From contig JAOPWU010000196.1 of assembly GCA_025965515.1 (NCBI GenBank), forward strand, positions 1 to 41,682: 41,682 nucleotides of DNA, given 5' to 3'. Each line of letters begins with the position of its first letter. Positions within the stretch are counted from its first letter, which is position 1. Below, one piece after another: positions 7,542 through 18,935 of the stretch. The position numbers were made by a program, and so were the translations under genes. This DNA comes from Mycobacterium sp. Its GTDB lineage: Bacteria; Actinomycetota; Actinomycetes; RYN-182. The notes beneath the pieces were generated by a model. The model made no database searches, had not been told where the DNA came from, and worked only from the letters and a program-made list of their open reading frames with translations.

Positions 7542-8696
7542 TCACCCGACGATGACCTCCGCCGGTCCGGCCGCCAGCCCCCGCTCGTCGGCGAGGCGCA
7601 GGGCCTCCTCGATGAGCGTCTCGACGATCGCCGCCTCGGGCACGGTCTTGATGACCTTGCCCTCCACGAAGATCTGCCCCTTGCCGTTGCCGGACGCGAC
7701 GCCGAGGTCGGCCTCGCGGGCCTCCCCCGGGCCGTTGACGACGCAGCCCATGACCGCGACGCGCAACGGCACGCTGAGCCCCTCCAGCCCGGCCGACACC
7801 TGGTTGGCCAGCGAGTACACGTCCACCTGCGCGCGGCCGCACGACGGGCACGACACGATCTCCAGCCCGCGGGGCCGCAGGCCCAGGGACTCGAGGATCG
7901 CCGACCCGACCTTGACCTCCTCCACCGGCGGGGCGGAGAGCGAGACCCGGATCGTGTCGCCGATCCCCTGGCTCAGCAGCGCACCGAAGGCCACTGCCGA
8001 CTTGATCGTCCCCTGGAAGGCGGGGCCGGCCTCGGTGACGCCGAGGTGCAACGGGTAGTCGCACCGCTCGGCGAGCAGCCGGTAGGCCTCCACCATGACG
8101 ACGGGGTCGTTGTGCTTCACCGAGATCTTGATGTCGCGGAAGTCGTGCTCCTCGAACAGCGAGCACTCCCACAGCGCGGACTCGACGAGCGCCTCGGGGG
8201 TGGCCCGGCCGTACTTGCTGAGCAGCCGCTTGTCGAGCGAGCCGGCGTTGACGCCGATGCGGATCGGGATGCCGGCCGCCTTGGCCGCTTTCGCCACCTC
8301 GCCGACCCGGCCGTCGAACTCCTTGATGTTGCCCGGGTTGACGCGGACGGCGGCGCACCCGGCGTCGATCGCCGCGAAGATGTACCGCGGCTGGAAGTGG
8401 ATGTCCGCGATCACGGGGAGCTGCGACTTCGCGGCGATCGCCGGCAGCGCCTCGGCGTCGTCCTGGCTGGGGACGGCGACCCGCACGATCTGGCACCCCG
8501 CCGCGGTGAGCTCGGCGATCTGCTGCAGGGTCGCGTCGACGTCGACCGTCTTGGTCGTCGTCATCGACTGCACGCTGATGGGGGCGCCGCCGCCGACCGG
8601 CACGGCCTTCGGCCCGCGGCCGACCACGATCTGCCGCGAGGCGCGCCGCGGCGCCAGCGGGCGGGGCGCGGGGGTGGGGATGCCGAGGTCGGTCAC
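7542..8696 (-). CDS. ispG: 4-hydroxy-3-methylbut-2-en-1-yl diphosphate synthase (GcpE)
   Basis: This 384-residue enzyme converts the cyclic diphosphate MEcPP to HMBPP in the MEP isoprenoid pathway, using electrons delivered to a [4Fe-4S] cluster. The cluster ligands are visible: Cys283 and Cys286 in SCPSCGR, Cys318 in [11 protein letters not shown] and Glu325 in the same motif. The N-terminal TIM-barrel half shows [12 protein letters not shown] and ADIHFQPR. The GTG start at 8696 is followed by a short Pro-rich head. It lies 43 bases downstream of rseP and two genes below dxr, so two MEP enzymes probably share one transcript. Confidence 0.97.
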   Translation of the reverse strand: MTDLGIPTPAPRPLAPRRASRQIVVGRGPKAVPVGGGAPISVQSMTTTKTVDVDATLQQIAELTAAGCQIVRVAVPSQDDAEALPAIAAKSQLPVIADIHFQPRYIFAAIDAGCAAVRVNPGNIKEFDGRVGEVAKAAKAAGIPIRIGVNAGSLDKRLLSKYGRATPEALVESALWECSLFEEHDFRDIKISVKHNDPVVMVEAYRLLAERCDYPLHLGVTEAGPAFQGTIKSAVAFGALLSQGIGDTIRVSLSAPPVEEVKVGSAILESLGLRPRGLEIVSCPSCGRAQVDVYSLANQVSAGLEGLSVPLRVAVMGCVVNGPGEAREADLGVASGNGKGQIFVEGKVIKTVPEAAIVETLIEEALRLADERGLAAGPAEVIVG

Positions 8697-8739
8697 GACT
8701 GCTCCAGACGAAGGTGTGCGAAGGCGGCGACGTACCGGG

Positions 8740-9966
8740 TCACTGCACGATGCGGATCGGATTGAGGATGTCAGCGCCGGCCAACGCGACGCTGAACACG
8801 AGGAAGAGCCCGGCCACCGCGTAGGTGATGGGCATCAGCCGGGCATAGTCCACCGGCCCCATCGGGGCGGCGCCCCGCCGGCGGCGGATCGTGTCGCGCA
8901 CCTTCTGGTACGCCACGACCGCGATGTGCCCCCCGTCGAGCGGCAGCAGTGGCAGCAGGTTGAACAGCCCGACGAAGACGTTGAGGCCGATGATGATCGA
9001 CAGGATGCTGAAGATCCGCGACGACAACGGGACGGACGTGGCGGCGAGCACGTCGCCCGAGACCCGCGTCGCGCCGACGATGCCGACGAAGCCGGCCGGG
9101 TCCCGGTGCTTGCTGAACAGCTGGGTGACCGAGCCCAGCTTGTGCGTCACGGTGGTCCAGACGCCCTCCAGCTGGAAGCGCAGCAGGTCCCCGGTGCCGG
9201 CGATGGCCTGCAGCGGGCTCTGGCGGTAGAGGAACTGGCCCGTCTGCGCCGGCTGGACCCCGATCTGCCCCACCGTGACCAGGGGGCCCGTCTGCGTGCC
9301 GTTCACGATCTGGTGCCGCTGCACGGGCACGGGTGTCAGGTGCAGCGTGACGTCCCGGGTGCCGCGGCGGACGTCGAGGACGAGGTCCTGCCCGGGGTGG
9401 GCGCGCAGCTGCGTCACCAGGGCGGTGGGGTCCGGCGTCGCGACGCCGTTGACCCTGGCGATGCGGTCCCCGGGGCGCAGCCCGGCGGCCTGCGCGGGGC
9501 CGGCGGGATCGCCCGGCGCACAGCTGGCGGTCTCCGCCAGCGGGACGCAGCTCTCCACGGCCGCGACGCCGACCCGGTGGAGGTCAGGGCCGCCGAGCGT
9601 CGCCAGCGTGACGAAGGTCAGGACGATCGCGATGATGAAGTGCATGACCGAGCCGGCCACCAGCACGATGGCGCGGCGGCCGGCGGGCTGCACGTAGAAG
9701 GCGCGGGGGGCGTCCTCCGGCGGGACCTCCTCCAGCGGGGTCATCCCGACGATCTTGCAGAAGCCGCCCAGCGGGATGGCCTTGATGCCGTACTCGGTCT
9801 CGCCCCGGGTCCGGGAGAAGATCGTGGGCCCGAAGCCGACGAAGAACTGGGTCGCCTTCATGCCGAACCGGCGGGCCATCACGAAGTGGCCCGCCTCGTG
9901 CAGGGTCACGGAGACGAGCAGCGCCACCACGAAGATGACGACGCCGAGCAGGTAGGTGCCGTTCAC
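8740..9966 (-). CDS. rseP: Site-2 protease, M50 family (RseP/Rip1-like)
   Basis: This 408-residue intramembrane zinc metalloprotease cleaves membrane-anchored anti-sigma factors or similar substrates within the bilayer. The zinc-site helix has HEAGH at 23-27, and the third ligand region [12 protein letters not shown] is at 336-347. A PDZ domain lies between, about residues 125-215 ([14 protein letters not shown]). Hydrophobic segments at 5-22, 100-122 and 317-340, plus one near the C-terminus, give the usual four-helix layout. The GTG start at 9966 overlaps the dxr stop (GTGA), indicating translational coupling. In mycobacteria the equivalent Rip1 sits between dxr and gcpE as here. Confidence 0.95.
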   Translation of the reverse strand: MNGTYLLGVVIFVVALLVSVTLHEAGHFVMARRFGMKATQFFVGFGPTIFSRTRGETEYGIKAIPLGGFCKIVGMTPLEEVPPEDAPRAFYVQPAGRRAIVLVAGSVMHFIIAIVLTFVTLATLGGPDLHRVGVAAVESCVPLAETASCAPGDPAGPAQAAGLRPGDRIARVNGVATPDPTALVTQLRAHPGQDLVLDVRRGTRDVTLHLTPVPVQRHQIVNGTQTGPLVTVGQIGVQPAQTGQFLYRQSPLQAIAGTGDLLRFQLEGVWTTVTHKLGSVTQLFSKHRDPAGFVGIVGATRVSGDVLAATSVPLSSRIFSILSIIIGLNVFVGLFNLLPLLPLDGGHIAVVAYQKVRDTIRRRRGAAPMGPVDYARLMPITYAVAGLFLVFSVALAGADILNPIRIVQ

Positions 9967-11198
9967 GCGCGCACCCCGCCGGCCGCCGCGGCCACCAGCT
10001 CGTCCGCGCGGGCGCGTGCCCAGGCGTCCACCTCGGCGACATCGGCCAGGTCACGGGGTTCGACAGGGGTGTGCTCGGCCAGCACCCGCTCGATGGTCTC
10101 CACGATGGAGGGCAACGACCGCGACCCGGCCAGGAATCCCGCCACCGCCTGCTCATTCGCTGCGTTGAAGACCGCCGGGGCGGTCCCGCCCGCGCGGCCG
10201 GCCGCCTTGGCCAGCTCGACGGCCGGGAAGGCCACCGTGTCGAGGGGGGCGAAGGTCAGCTCGGACGCCCGCGTGAGGTCCAGACCGGCCGCGGCGTCCG
10301 GCACCCGGTCGGGCCAGCCGAGCGCGAGGCTGATCGGCAGCTTCATGTCCGGCGGGCTCAGCTGCGCGAGCGTCGAGCCGTCGACGAACTCGACCATCGA
10401 GTGGATGACCGACTGCGCGTGCACGACGGTGTCGATCCGGTCGTAGTCGAGCCCGAAGAGCTCGTGCGCCTCGATGGTCTCCAGTCCCTTGTTGACCAGG
10501 GTCGCCGAGTTGATGGTGACCAGCGGCCCCATCTGCCAGGTCGGGTGCGCGAGCGCCTGGTCGCGGGTTGCGCCGGCGAGCTGCTCGCGGGACCAACCGC
10601 GGAACGGGCCGCCGCTCGCGGTGAGGACGAGGCGGCGGACCTCCTCCGCCCGGCCGCCGCGCAGGCACTGCGCCAGCGCGCTGTGCTCGCTGTCGACCGG
10701 CACGACCCGCTCGGCCATGGTCGTGCCGAGCTCCGCCAGCAGCGCCCGCACCAGCGGGCCCCCGGCCACGAGCGACTCCTTGTTCGCGAGCGCCACCCGC
10801 CGGCCGGCCCGCAGGGCGGCGAGCGTCGGCGCCAGGCCGGCGGAGCCGGGCATGCCGTTCACCAGGATGTCGGAGGGTGCCGCGGCGATCTCGGTCATCG
10901 CGTCCGGTCCGGCGAGCAGCCGCGGGAGCCGCCACTGGCCGGCCCGGTAGCCACGGCGCTCGGCCTCGGCGTACAGCGCCAGCGTCACGTCCTCGAGGGC
11001 GGTCGCGCGGCCCACGGCCACGACCTCGACGGTCTCGGCGTGCGCCAGGACCTGCCGCGCCAGCAGCCCCGGGTCCGCGCCCCCGGCGGCGAGGCCGGTC
11101 ACGCGGAACCGGTCGCCCGCGGCCGCGACGACGTCGAGGGTCTGCGTACCGATGGAGCCGGTGGATCCGAGGAGCACGACGGCGGTCACGACCGCCAT
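9963..11198 (-). CDS. dxr: 1-deoxy-D-xylulose 5-phosphate reductoisomerase
   Basis: This 411-residue enzyme makes 2-C-methyl-D-erythritol 4-phosphate from DXP with NADPH and a divalent metal, the first committed MEP-pathway step. The NADPH loop GSTGSIG is at 11-17, NKES at 139-142, the metal/substrate motif DSEHSAL at 169-175 and PTWQMG at 219-224. Lys and Glu of the [14 protein letters not shown] stretch complete the active site. The start is an ATG at 11198, with GTG three codons later as an alternative. Its stop overlaps rseP. The gap to rlmN is only 28 bases, so it belongs to the same run of genes. Confidence 0.97.
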   Translation of the reverse strand: MAVVTAVVLLGSTGSIGTQTLDVVAAAGDRFRVTGLAAGGADPGLLARQVLAHAETVEVVAVGRATALEDVTLALYAEAERRGYRAGQWRLPRLLAGPDAMTEIAAAPSDILVNGMPGSAGLAPTLAALRAGRRVALANKESLVAGGPLVRALLAELGTTMAERVVPVDSEHSALAQCLRGGRAEEVRRLVLTASGGPFRGWSREQLAGATRDQALAHPTWQMGPLVTINSATLVNKGLETIEAHELFGLDYDRIDTVVHAQSVIHSMVEFVDGSTLAQLSPPDMKLPISLALGWPDRVPDAAAGLDLTRASELTFAPLDTVAFPAVELAKAAGRAGGTAPAVFNAANEQAVAGFLAGSRSLPSIVETIERVLAEHTPVEPRDLADVAEVDAWARARADELVAAAAGGVRA

Positions 11199-11226
11199 CC
11201 TCGCACCCGGCGGGGTGGCGCCGCGA

Positions 11227-12390
11227 TCACAGCGCGGCGGCGAGCTGCCCGCAGGCGCCGTCGATCTCCCGGCCCCGGGTGTCCCGGACAGTCGTCGGGA
11301 CGCCGCGCTGCCGCAGCCGCCGGACGAACTCCTCCTGGACCGGCAGCGGACTCGCGTCCCACTCGCTCCCCGGCGTGGGGTTGAGCGGGATGAGGTTCAC
11401 GTGCGCCTGGACGCCCGCGAGCAGCCCCGCCAGCAGGTCGGCGCGCGCGGGCTGGTCGTTCACGTCGCGGATGAGCGCGTACTCGATCGACAGCCGCCGA
11501 CCGGACCGCCGCGCGTACCCGAGCGCCGTGTCGAGGACCTCGCGGACCGGCCACCGGGTGTTGACGGGGACCAGGGTGTTCCGCAGCTCGTCATCGGGGG
11601 CGTGCAGGCTGAGCGCCAGCCGCACCGGCAGCCCCTCGTCGGCCAGCCGCTGGATCCCGGGGACCAGCCCCACCGTCGACACCGTCACGGTGCGGGCGCT
11701 GATGCCGAGCCCGGAGGGCGACGGCTCGGTGATGCGGCGGACCGCCGCGATGACCCGCTTGTAGTTGGCGAGCGGCTCCCCCATGCCCATGAACACGACG
11801 TTCGACAGGCGGACCGGGCCCCCCGGCACCTCGCCGCGCTCGAGGCTGCGGACCGCCGTGACGACCTGCTCCACGATCTCCGCGGTCGACAGGTTGCGGG
11901 TCAGGCCGGCCTGGCCGGTGGCGCAGAACGGGCAGTTCATGCCGCAGCCGGCCTGGCTCGAGATGCAGACCGTCGCCCGGTCCGGGTAGCGCATGAGCAC
12001 CGACTCGACGAGCGCCCCGTCGAAGAGCCGCCAGAGCGTCTTCACGGTGGTGCCGCCGTCCGCCTGCTGCACGCGCACCGGCGTGAGCAGCGGCGGCAGG
12101 AACTCCGTCACGAGCCGCTCCCGCGCCGCGGCGGGGAGGTCTGTGAGCGCCGCCGGGTCGTCGGTGTCGTGGCGCCCGAAGTAGTGCGCCGCGAGCTGGT
12201 CGGCCCGGAACGGCTTCTCCCCCAGCGCGACCGCCGCGGCCCGCCGCTCGGCGGGGTCCAGGTCGGCGAGGTGGCGCGGGGGCGCCGGCCGACGGGGGGC
12301 GGCGAACGTCAGCAGGGGGCGGCCGCCGGCGTCGGGCTCGGTCGCGGGGACGGTGGCCGCCGGCGGGAAGGCGGCAGGTGAGGTTGACAT
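11227..12390 (-). CDS. rlmN: Dual-specificity 23S rRNA/tRNA adenine-C2 methyltransferase
   Basis: This 387-residue radical-SAM enzyme methylates C2 of A2503 in 23S rRNA and of A37 in some tRNAs. The iron-sulfur motif is Cys149-x3-Cys153-x2-Cys156 (CGMNCPFC). The two mechanistic cysteines are Cys142 (VCISSQ) and Cys380 in DGACGQ near the C-terminus. [10 protein letters not shown] is the SAM-binding GGE-type region. The ATG at 12390 is chosen because AGGGGGG lies two bases upstream; the frame continues 21 codons further without support. An unstructured Pro/Ala head of about 40 residues precedes the conserved part. cdsA is upstream with an 80-base gap that contains a small hairpin. Confidence 0.96.
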   Translation of the reverse strand: MSTSPAAFPPAATVPATEPDAGGRPLLTFAAPRRPAPPRHLADLDPAERRAAAVALGEKPFRADQLAAHYFGRHDTDDPAALTDLPAAARERLVTEFLPPLLTPVRVQQADGGTTVKTLWRLFDGALVESVLMRYPDRATVCISSQAGCGMNCPFCATGQAGLTRNLSTAEIVEQVVTAVRSLERGEVPGGPVRLSNVVFMGMGEPLANYKRVIAAVRRITEPSPSGLGISARTVTVSTVGLVPGIQRLADEGLPVRLALSLHAPDDELRNTLVPVNTRWPVREVLDTALGYARRSGRRLSIEYALIRDVNDQPARADLLAGLLAGVQAHVNLIPLNPTPGSEWDASPLPVQEEFVRRLRQRGVPTTVRDTRGREIDGACGQLAAAL

Positions 12391-12436
12391 GTCCCCCCTA
12401 TCATCCCACCTCCCACGCGCCGGCAGGACCCTTCGG

Positions 12437-12456
12437 GGCGTGCCTCTGGACACGCC
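12437..12456. terminator. Small hairpin between cdsA and rlmN
   Basis: GGCGTG (12437-12442) and CACGCC (12451-12456) form a 6-pair stem with an 8-base loop, 15 bases after the cdsA stop on the minus strand. It may weaken read-through into rlmN. The stem is short, so the call is tentative. Confidence 0.3.
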
Positions 12457-12470
12457 GGTCGGACGCCCTG

Positions 12471-13361
12471 TCAGACGAACAGCGAGAGCAGCAGCCAGGC
12501 GACCGGGGCGGAGAGCAGGAGGCTGTCGAGCCGGTCCATGAGCCCGCCGTGGCCCGGGAGCAGGGAGCCCATGTCCTTCACGCCGACGTCCCGTTTGATC
12601 ATCGACTCCAGCAGGTCACCCAGCACCGCGGAGACCATGATCGCGAGCCCGAAGACCACGCCCTGCCAGACCGCGGCGTGCAGCAGCAGCGGGAACAGCA
12701 GTCCGGACACCGCGGCGCACACCACCGCCGAGCCCGCGGTCCCCTCCCACGACTTCTTGGGCGACACCGACGGCGCCATCGGATGCCGACCGATGAAGAC
12801 GCCGGCTGCGTACCCGCCGATGTCGCTGGCCGCGGTCGTGGCGACGAAGAGGACGACCCGCGCGGCGCCGTGGTCGGCGGCCAGCAGCAGCATGGCGAAG
12901 CCCGCCAGGAACCCCACGTAGACCGCGACCAGGGTGCTGGCGGCGATCTCGCGCAGCAGCCCGGGTGCCGGGTCGAGCACGCGGTAGGCGGTGACCGCGA
13001 GGACGGTCAGGAACAGCGCGACGACCAGCCCCTCCGCGCCCGCCCGGTAGGCCGCGACCACCATGCCCACGGCGCCCAGGGCCAGCGGCGGGTAGGGCAG
13101 CCGGACGGCGGACCAGCGCTGCGGGTCGGCGGCGCGCTCCGCCTCGTCGTGGGCGGTGGTCGCGAAGGCCGTGACGACCTCGTGGGTGCCGAACGCGACG
13201 GCCAGCGCCACGACCGCGACGAAGGCGGGCGGGTACACGCCGAGCGGCACGAGCACGAGCCCCGCGAGCGTCACCCCGACCGCGACGGCGGCGGGCAGGT
13301 TGCGGCCCGCCCGGCCGGTCGGGGCCGCCGGCTGCGGTGCGGCGTCCGCCGGCGTGGACAC
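12471..13361 (-). CDS. cdsA: Phosphatidate cytidylyltransferase (CDP-diglyceride synthase)
   Basis: This 296-residue membrane enzyme makes CDP-diacylglycerol from phosphatidate and CTP, the branch point for membrane phospholipids. The family signature near the C-terminus (254-280) reads [20 protein letters not shown] followed by LMDRLDS. About eight hydrophobic segments span the rest, after a polar Ala/Pro head of roughly 20 residues. The GTG start at 13361 lies two bases after the frr stop, so the gene is coupled to frr as in most actinobacteria. Confidence 0.96.
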   Translation of the reverse strand: MSTPADAAPQPAAPTGRAGRNLPAAVAVGVTLAGLVLVPLGVYPPAFVAVVALAVAFGTHEVVTAFATTAHDEAERAADPQRWSAVRLPYPPLALGAVGMVVAAYRAGAEGLVVALFLTVLAVTAYRVLDPAPGLLREIAASTLVAVYVGFLAGFAMLLLAADHGAARVVLFVATTAASDIGGYAAGVFIGRHPMAPSVSPKKSWEGTAGSAVVCAAVSGLLFPLLLHAAVWQGVVFGLAIMVSAVLGDLLESMIKRDVGVKDMGSLLPGHGGLMDRLDSLLLSAPVAWLLLSLFV

Positions 13362-13363
13362 GG

Positions 13364-14751
<1,388 letters not shown>

Positions 14752-14878
14752 CTACCGCAGCGGGGAGCGTCGCTCGCCCGGGATGTGTCGTCGGTGGCCG
14801 CTCCCGCCGCGCGTCCGCCGCTGAGCCTACGGCCCGGCGGCCCTGCCGCGCAGCGGGACGCCGGGGACCCGTCGGACG

Positions 14879-14923
14879 CACGGGGGCCCCGCACCAGCGG
14901 TCTGCTGGTGCGGGGCCCCCGTG
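14879..14923 (-). terminator. Strong hairpin ending the rpsB-tsf unit
   Basis: CACGGGGGCCCCGCACCAGC (14879-14898) pairs perfectly with the sequence at 14904-14923, giving a 20-bp stem with a 5-base loop. It starts 17 bases after the tsf stop on the minus strand. No T-run follows, which is usual for high-GC actinobacteria. Confidence 0.85.
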
Positions 14924-14940
14924 TGCGCTGTCGGCGCGGG

Positions 14941-15762
14941 TCAGGCGGCGCCGACGTCGAACCGCACGAACCGGCTCACCGTCACGCCCGCCTCGTCGAG
15001 CAGGGCCTTGACGGTCTTCTTGCTGTCCTGCACGGACGGCTGCTCGAGGAGCACGACGTCCTTGTAGAAGCCGTTGACGCGGCCGTCGACGATCCGGGCC
15101 AGCGCCGCTTCGGGCTTGCCCTCCTCGCGGGCGGTCGCCTCGGCGATGCGGCGCTCGTTCTCCACATCGGCGGCGGGGACCTCGTCGCGGGTGACGTACT
15201 GCGCCTTCAGCGCCGCGACCTGCATGGCCGCCGCGCGGGCCGCGTTCACGTCGTCGCCGGAGAAGGAGACCAGGACGCCGACCTGCGGGGGCAGGTCCGT
15301 GGCGCGCTTGTGCAGGTAGGTCGCGATCTGGCCGTCGAGCAGCGCGAGGCGGCGCAGCTCGATCTTCTCGCCGATGACGGCGTTCAGGGCGTCGACGTTC
15401 TCCTGCACCGTCTTGCCGTCGGCCATCGTCGAGCCGAGCAGCTCGGTCAGGTCACCGATGCCGGCCTTCCAGGCGTGGCTGACGACGTCCTGCGCGAGCT
15501 GCTGGAACTGCTCGTTCTTGGCGACGAAGTCGGTCTCACAGGCGAGCTCGATGATCGCGCCCTCTGCTGCCGCCACGATGCCGTTGCTGGTGGTGCGCTC
15601 GGCACCACGCTTGACGGCCTTCGCGGCACCCTTGGTGCGGAGCGCCTCGATCGCCTTCTCGGCGTCGCCCTCCGCCTCCACCAGTGCCTTCTTCACGTCG
15701 CTCATGCCGGCGCCGGTGGTCGCCCGGACGCTCTTGATGAGGGCTGCGGTGACCTCTGCCAC
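14941..15762 (-). CDS. tsf: Elongation factor Ts
   Basis: This 273-residue cytosolic factor is the nucleotide-exchange partner of EF-Tu. The N-terminal UBA-like domain (about 1-45) contains [16 protein letters not shown]. It is followed by the conserved [15 protein letters not shown] loop, which contacts EF-Tu, then the two-subdomain dimerisation core. The GTG start at 15762 has AGAGGA upstream. The gene follows rpsB by about 100 bases on the same strand and ends before a strong hairpin, the classical rpsB-tsf operon. Confidence 0.98.
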   Translation of the reverse strand: MAEVTAALIKSVRATTGAGMSDVKKALVEAEGDAEKAIEALRTKGAAKAVKRGAERTTSNGIVAAAEGAIIELACETDFVAKNEQFQQLAQDVVSHAWKAGIGDLTELLGSTMADGKTVQENVDALNAVIGEKIELRRLALLDGQIATYLHKRATDLPPQVGVLVSFSGDDVNAARAAAMQVAALKAQYVTRDEVPAADVENERRIAEATAREEGKPEAALARIVDGRVNGFYKDVVLLEQPSVQDSKKTVKALLDEAGVTVSRFVRFDVGAA

Positions 15763-15866
15763 GTGTCTGTCCTCTACGGATCGGCGATGGACCGCGCCTG
15801 CGGCCCGTCATGTCGGGGGGAGGACGGGCGGCGATGAGCCGCCCGCCCTCCGGGGAACTGCTGTGC

Positions 15867-16886
15867 TCAGGCGCCCGCGGCGGGGGTCTGCTCGGTGCTC
15901 TGCGCGGGGGCTGCGGCGGGCACCTCGACGCCGGCGGGAGCCGGGCCGCCGGGGGCCTGGGTGCCGGGCGTCTCCGATGCGCCGACGCCGACCAGCTCGG
16001 TGGCGGGGGCCTCGACCGGAGCCTCGACAGCTGCCGCGGCCGGGGTCTCGACAGCTGCCGCGGCCGGGGTCTCGACAGGTGCCGCGGCCGGGGTCTCGAC
16101 AGGTGCCGCGGCGGGCGCCTCGGGAGCGGCCTGGCCTTGCGCGAGGAGCTCCTGCTCCCAGGCGGCGACCGGGTCGGCAGCCGTACCGGCGTCACTGCCG
16201 CCACGCTGCGCGAGGCCCGCGGCGACCGCGTCGGCGATCACCCGGGTCAGCAGGCCGGCGCTGCGGATGGCGTCGTCGTTGCCGGGGATCTTGTAGTCGA
16301 CCTCGTCGGGGTCGCAGTTGGAGTCGAGGATCGCGACGACCGGGATGCCCAGCTTCTTGGCCTCACCGACCGCGATGTGCTCCTTCTTGGTGTCGACCAC
16401 CCAGAGCGCGCTCGGCACCTTCTGCATGTTGCGGATGCCGCCCAGCGTGCGCTCGAGCTTCGCCTTCTCGCGGGAGAGGACGAGCTGCTCCTTCTTGGTG
16501 AGCACCGCCTCGCCGCCGGTGGCCTCGATCTGCTCGAGCTCCTTGAGCCGCTGCAGGCGCTTGTAGACGGTCTGGAAGTTGGTCAGCATGCCGCCGAGCC
16601 AACGCTCCTTCACGTAGGGCATGCCCACGCGGTCCGCCTGCTCCTGGATGGCCTCCTGGGCCTGGCGCTTGGTGCCGACGAACAGGATCGTGCCGCCGTG
16701 GGCGACCGTCTCCTTGACGAAGTCGTAGGCGCGGTCGATGTACGACAGCGTCTGCGTCAGGTCGATGATGTAGATGCCGTTGCGCTCCGTCAGGATGAAT
16801 CGCTTCATCTTGGGGTTCCAGCGCTTGGTCTGGTGTCCGAAGTGCACGCCGCTGTCGAGCAGCTGCTTCATGGTGACGACGGCCAT
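15867..16886 (-). CDS. rpsB: Small-subunit ribosomal protein S2 with long Ala/Pro/Glu tail
   Basis: The first ~225 of 339 residues form a normal S2: [52 protein letters not shown] and [13 protein letters not shown]. From about residue 235 a low-complexity tail follows, rich in Ala, Pro, Glu and Val, with a repeated unit of the type AAAPVETP encoded by a 24-base tandem repeat. Such tails vary widely among actinobacteria; their role is unknown. The ATG at 16886 is preferred over the GTG at 16898 because AGGAGGT lies directly upstream of both and would overlap the GTG. S2 sits on the 30S body near the platform, so the tail would project into solvent (inference). Confidence 0.97.
   Translation of the reverse strand: MAVVTMKQLLDSGVHFGHQTKRWNPKMKRFILTERNGIYIIDLTQTLSYIDRAYDFVKETVAHGGTILFVGTKRQAQEAIQEQADRVGMPYVKERWLGGMLTNFQTVYKRLQRLKELEQIEATGGEAVLTKKEQLVLSREKAKLERTLGGIRNMQKVPSALWVVDTKKEHIAVGEAKKLGIPVVAILDSNCDPDEVDYKIPGNDDAIRSAGLLTRVIADAVAAGLAQRGGSDAGTAADPVAAWEQELLAQGQAAPEAPAAAPVETPAAAPVETPAAAAVETPAAAAVEAPVEAPATELVGVGASETPGTQAPGGPAPAGVEVPAAAPAQSTEQTPAAGA
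16024..16119 (-). repeat. 24-bp tandem repeat, four copies, in rpsB
   Basis: Four consecutive 24-base units begin at 16024, 16048, 16072 and 16096. The first two are identical, the third differs by one base, and the fourth diverges at its end. Each adds eight residues to the S2 tail. Such in-frame units can change copy number by slippage without breaking the gene. Confidence 0.9.
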
Positions 16887-17227
16887 AGCCGTGCCCACCT
16901 CCTGTCGCGCCGCGTCCGTGGGACGGGGCGCTCTCGGTTCCTCGCGGCCGACCGGTCGGTCGCCGCGCCTGACGCCCCACGGCGGCCGGGCGGGGCCCGG
17001 ACCGAGATATGCCGTCCCCGGGGCACACGGCGCGGGCCGCGAGTTCCGGGAGGGGGCGTGCGAAGTCAGCCGGAAAGCACACCGGCTGCCGCTCCAGCAT
17101 ACGTCCTGCCACGCGGGGACGTACCGGCGGGGCGCCCGCCCTGGGGACGAGCAGCCGCGCAGGGCCGTTGTCCCCAGCCCGGCGCCGCAGCGCCCGCTGC
17201 CCCACCGCCGGCGGACAGGGTGGCCGC
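16887..17227. promoter_or_regulatory. Divergent interval between rpsB and the M23 peptidase gene
   Basis: These 341 bases carry the rpsB leader and promoter and the upstream region of the peptidase gene. AGCATA at 17096-17101 reads TATGCT on the minus strand and is a possible -10 for rpsB, without a clear -35. That would give a leader of about 200 bases. Two inverted repeats are present: AGCCGG/CCGGCT at 17068-17087 and CTGGGGAC/GTCCCCAG at 17141-17177. I do not recognise a known ribosomal-protein leader fold and see no gene. Confidence 0.4.
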
Positions 17228-18157
17228 ATGCGCATGCCCCGCTCCCCGCTCTCCCCCGCGCCGTACCGAGCGCCGCGCCGGCGACGCCCGCACCTGCGGC
17301 TCGGCGTCGAGGACCGCCTCGTCGCCGCCTGCCTGCTTGCCGCGGCGCTGCTCGCGGGCTGCCTGCCGGCCGTTCCGACCACCGTCAGGGCGCCGGGCCG
17401 CCCAGTGGCCCTGCTGGGGGCCGCCGCACCGGAGCCGGCGGGCATTCCGCCTGTTCGGCCGCTGGTGGTGGTCCGGGAGTTCGTGCCGCCGGCGCATCCG
17501 TTCGGCCCCGGCCACCGCGGAGTGGACCTCGCGGCGCGACCCGGCCAGGCGGTGGCCAGCGCGGTGGCGGGGACGGTGCTGTGGGCCGCCCCGGTGGCCG
17601 GGCGGGGCGTCGTCAGCGTCGCGGACGGCGCGGGCGGCCGACTGACGTACGAGCCGGTGACCGCCGCCGTGGCCGCCGGTCAGCAGGCCGAGGCGGGGCA
17701 GCGCCTGGGCGTGGTGGAGTCGGCCGATCCGGGGCACGACGACTGCGGCGGCTGCCTGCACTGGGGCCGGCGGCTCCCGGGCGCCGACGCCTACGCCGAT
17801 CCACTGGAGCTGCTGCGCCCTGCGCCGGTCCGGCTGCTGCCGGTGCGGACGTCGGCCGCAGCCACCGCCGACGAGGCAGTTCTGTCCCGCAACGGTGCGG
17901 GGCGCGCGACGGTCAGGTGGGAGACGGCCAGCGGCAGGCCGCGCGTCGACCCACGGGGCGCTGCGGCGGGCACGCCCCGACGGCCCCCGCTGCCCGCGGG
18001 CTGGGACCCGTCGCCAGGGGCCAGGGCATCCCGGGCCCCACCTCGACCGGGCCGACGGTCCCGACCGGCAACTGCGCGGCCCGGCGGCGGCTCAGGCTCG
18101 GTGCGAGGGGACAGCGGCGATCCGCCCGCGCGGCACGGGGATCGGCGCCTTGAGTGA
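17228..18157 (+). CDS. LytM/M23-family peptidase-like protein with altered active site
   Basis: From the ATG at 17228 the protein has 309 residues. An Arg-rich head precedes a hydrophobic stretch ([16 protein letters not shown]) that could be a signal or lipoprotein sequence. The LytM core follows: [18 protein letters not shown] holds the first zinc His and Asp, and GCLHWGRRL takes the place of the usual H-x-H. The first His of that pair is Cys here, so hydrolase activity is doubtful. After the domain end ([12 protein letters not shown]) about 100 residues of low-complexity Arg/Pro/Gly sequence follow, and the stop lies 66 bases inside the convergent flavodoxin gene. A M23 gene beside rpsB is common in actinobacteria. 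The start could also lie further upstream at 17009. Confidence 0.7.
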   Translation: MRMPRSPLSPAPYRAPRRRRPHLRLGVEDRLVAACLLAAALLAGCLPAVPTTVRAPGRPVALLGAAAPEPAGIPPVRPLVVVREFVPPAHPFGPGHRGVDLAARPGQAVASAVAGTVLWAAPVAGRGVVSVADGAGGRLTYEPVTAAVAAGQQAEAGQRLGVVESADPGHDDCGGCLHWGRRLPGADAYADPLELLRPAPVRLLPVRTSAAATADEAVLSRNGAGRATVRWETASGRPRVDPRGAAAGTPRRPPLPAGWDPSPGARASRAPPRPGRRSRPATARPGGGSGSVRGDSGDPPARHGDRRLE

Positions 18158-18649
18158 GTCGGCGATGTCGTCGGCCCAGGCGCCGATGGCGTCCCAGTCG
18201 CGATGGTCGCCGTAATGGCCGCCGTGCAGGCGGTACGTCATCCGGCTCCGGGCACTGAGCTGCTCCTCCCGGACGACTCCGGCGAAGACCCGGGTGCCGA
18301 GGGGTCGGACGATGCCCGCGAAGGGCGCGGCCACCGCTCCGGCGTCCTGCACGACCCAGTGGTCGAGCGGATGAGCCAGCGCCCCGGGCGCCCCCACGCT
18401 GAACAGCCAGAGCGGCTTGTCGGCGAGCGAGGGGACGCGGGCGGTGACGAAGTCGACGGCCTCCGGCAGCCAGGCCCGGTCGTAGACGCCACTGCCCACG
18501 ACGACCGCGTCGTAGCGCCGGACGGCCCCGATGTCCGTGACCCGCAGGCAGGTGGCCATGAGGCCGCGAACATGGAAGCCGTCGGCGATGCGGCAGGCTA
18601 CCCCTCCGGTGGATCCGGAGATGCCGGCGTAGGCGACGAGGACGTGCAT
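18092..18649 (-). CDS. Flavodoxin-domain protein (HemG-like fold)
   Basis: This 185-residue protein has a flavodoxin fold: the N-terminal strand MHVLVAYAG is followed by the phosphate loop ISGSTGG for FMN. YDAVVVGSGVYDRAWLPEAV and the late GDHRDWDAIGAWADDIA resemble menaquinone-dependent protoporphyrinogen oxidase-like flavodoxins. It is probably a cytosolic FMN redox protein; its partner is unknown. The ATG at 18649 has GGAGGTGG just upstream, which decides it over the frame start 5 codons earlier. Its 3' end overlaps the peptidase gene on the other strand. The four direct repeats at 18750-18879 lie in its promoter region. Confidence 0.75.
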   Translation of the reverse strand: MHVLVAYAGISGSTGGVACRIADGFHVRGLMATCLRVTDIGAVRRYDAVVVGSGVYDRAWLPEAVDFVTARVPSLADKPLWLFSVGAPGALAHPLDHWVVQDAGAVAAPFAGIVRPLGTRVFAGVVREEQLSARSRMTYRLHGGHYGDHRDWDAIGAWADDIADSLKAPIPVPRGRIAAVPSHRA

Positions 18650-18749
18650 GACGACCACCTCCACCGGAAGGGTCCACCTACCGGGGCGGCTCCGCCAGGG
18701 TCAGCTCTCCCGGCTGCCTCAGGGAGCGTGACGGGTCGTCAGCGGGACG

Positions 18750-18879
18750 GGACACGATAGTTGAGCAGCACCGCCGTCCCTGGTGCTCACCCCCACCCCT
18801 CGGACACGGCAGTTGAGCACTGCCGCGGTACTTGGACATCACAGTTGAGCATGTACTGACCGGGGACATTGGTTGAGAG
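18750..18879. repeat. Four direct repeats GGACAY-N3-AGTTGAGCA
   Basis: Copies lie at 18750-18767, 18802-18819, 18834-18851 and, degenerate, at 18864-18879 (spacer shorter by two). Start-to-start distances are 52, 32 and 30 bases. On the minus strand each reads TGCTCAACT-N3-RTGTCC. They lie in the 286-base non-coding gap between the flavodoxin start and the XRE stop. Multiple short repeats are typical of the ends of IS21-type elements, and also of clustered operator sites. No transposase is present. Confidence 0.7.
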
Positions 18880-18935
18880 CCGCGCCCACGCGTTTTCTTT
18901 CGTCGCCGCGTCCAACGCACCTGCGGGTTTGAGAC

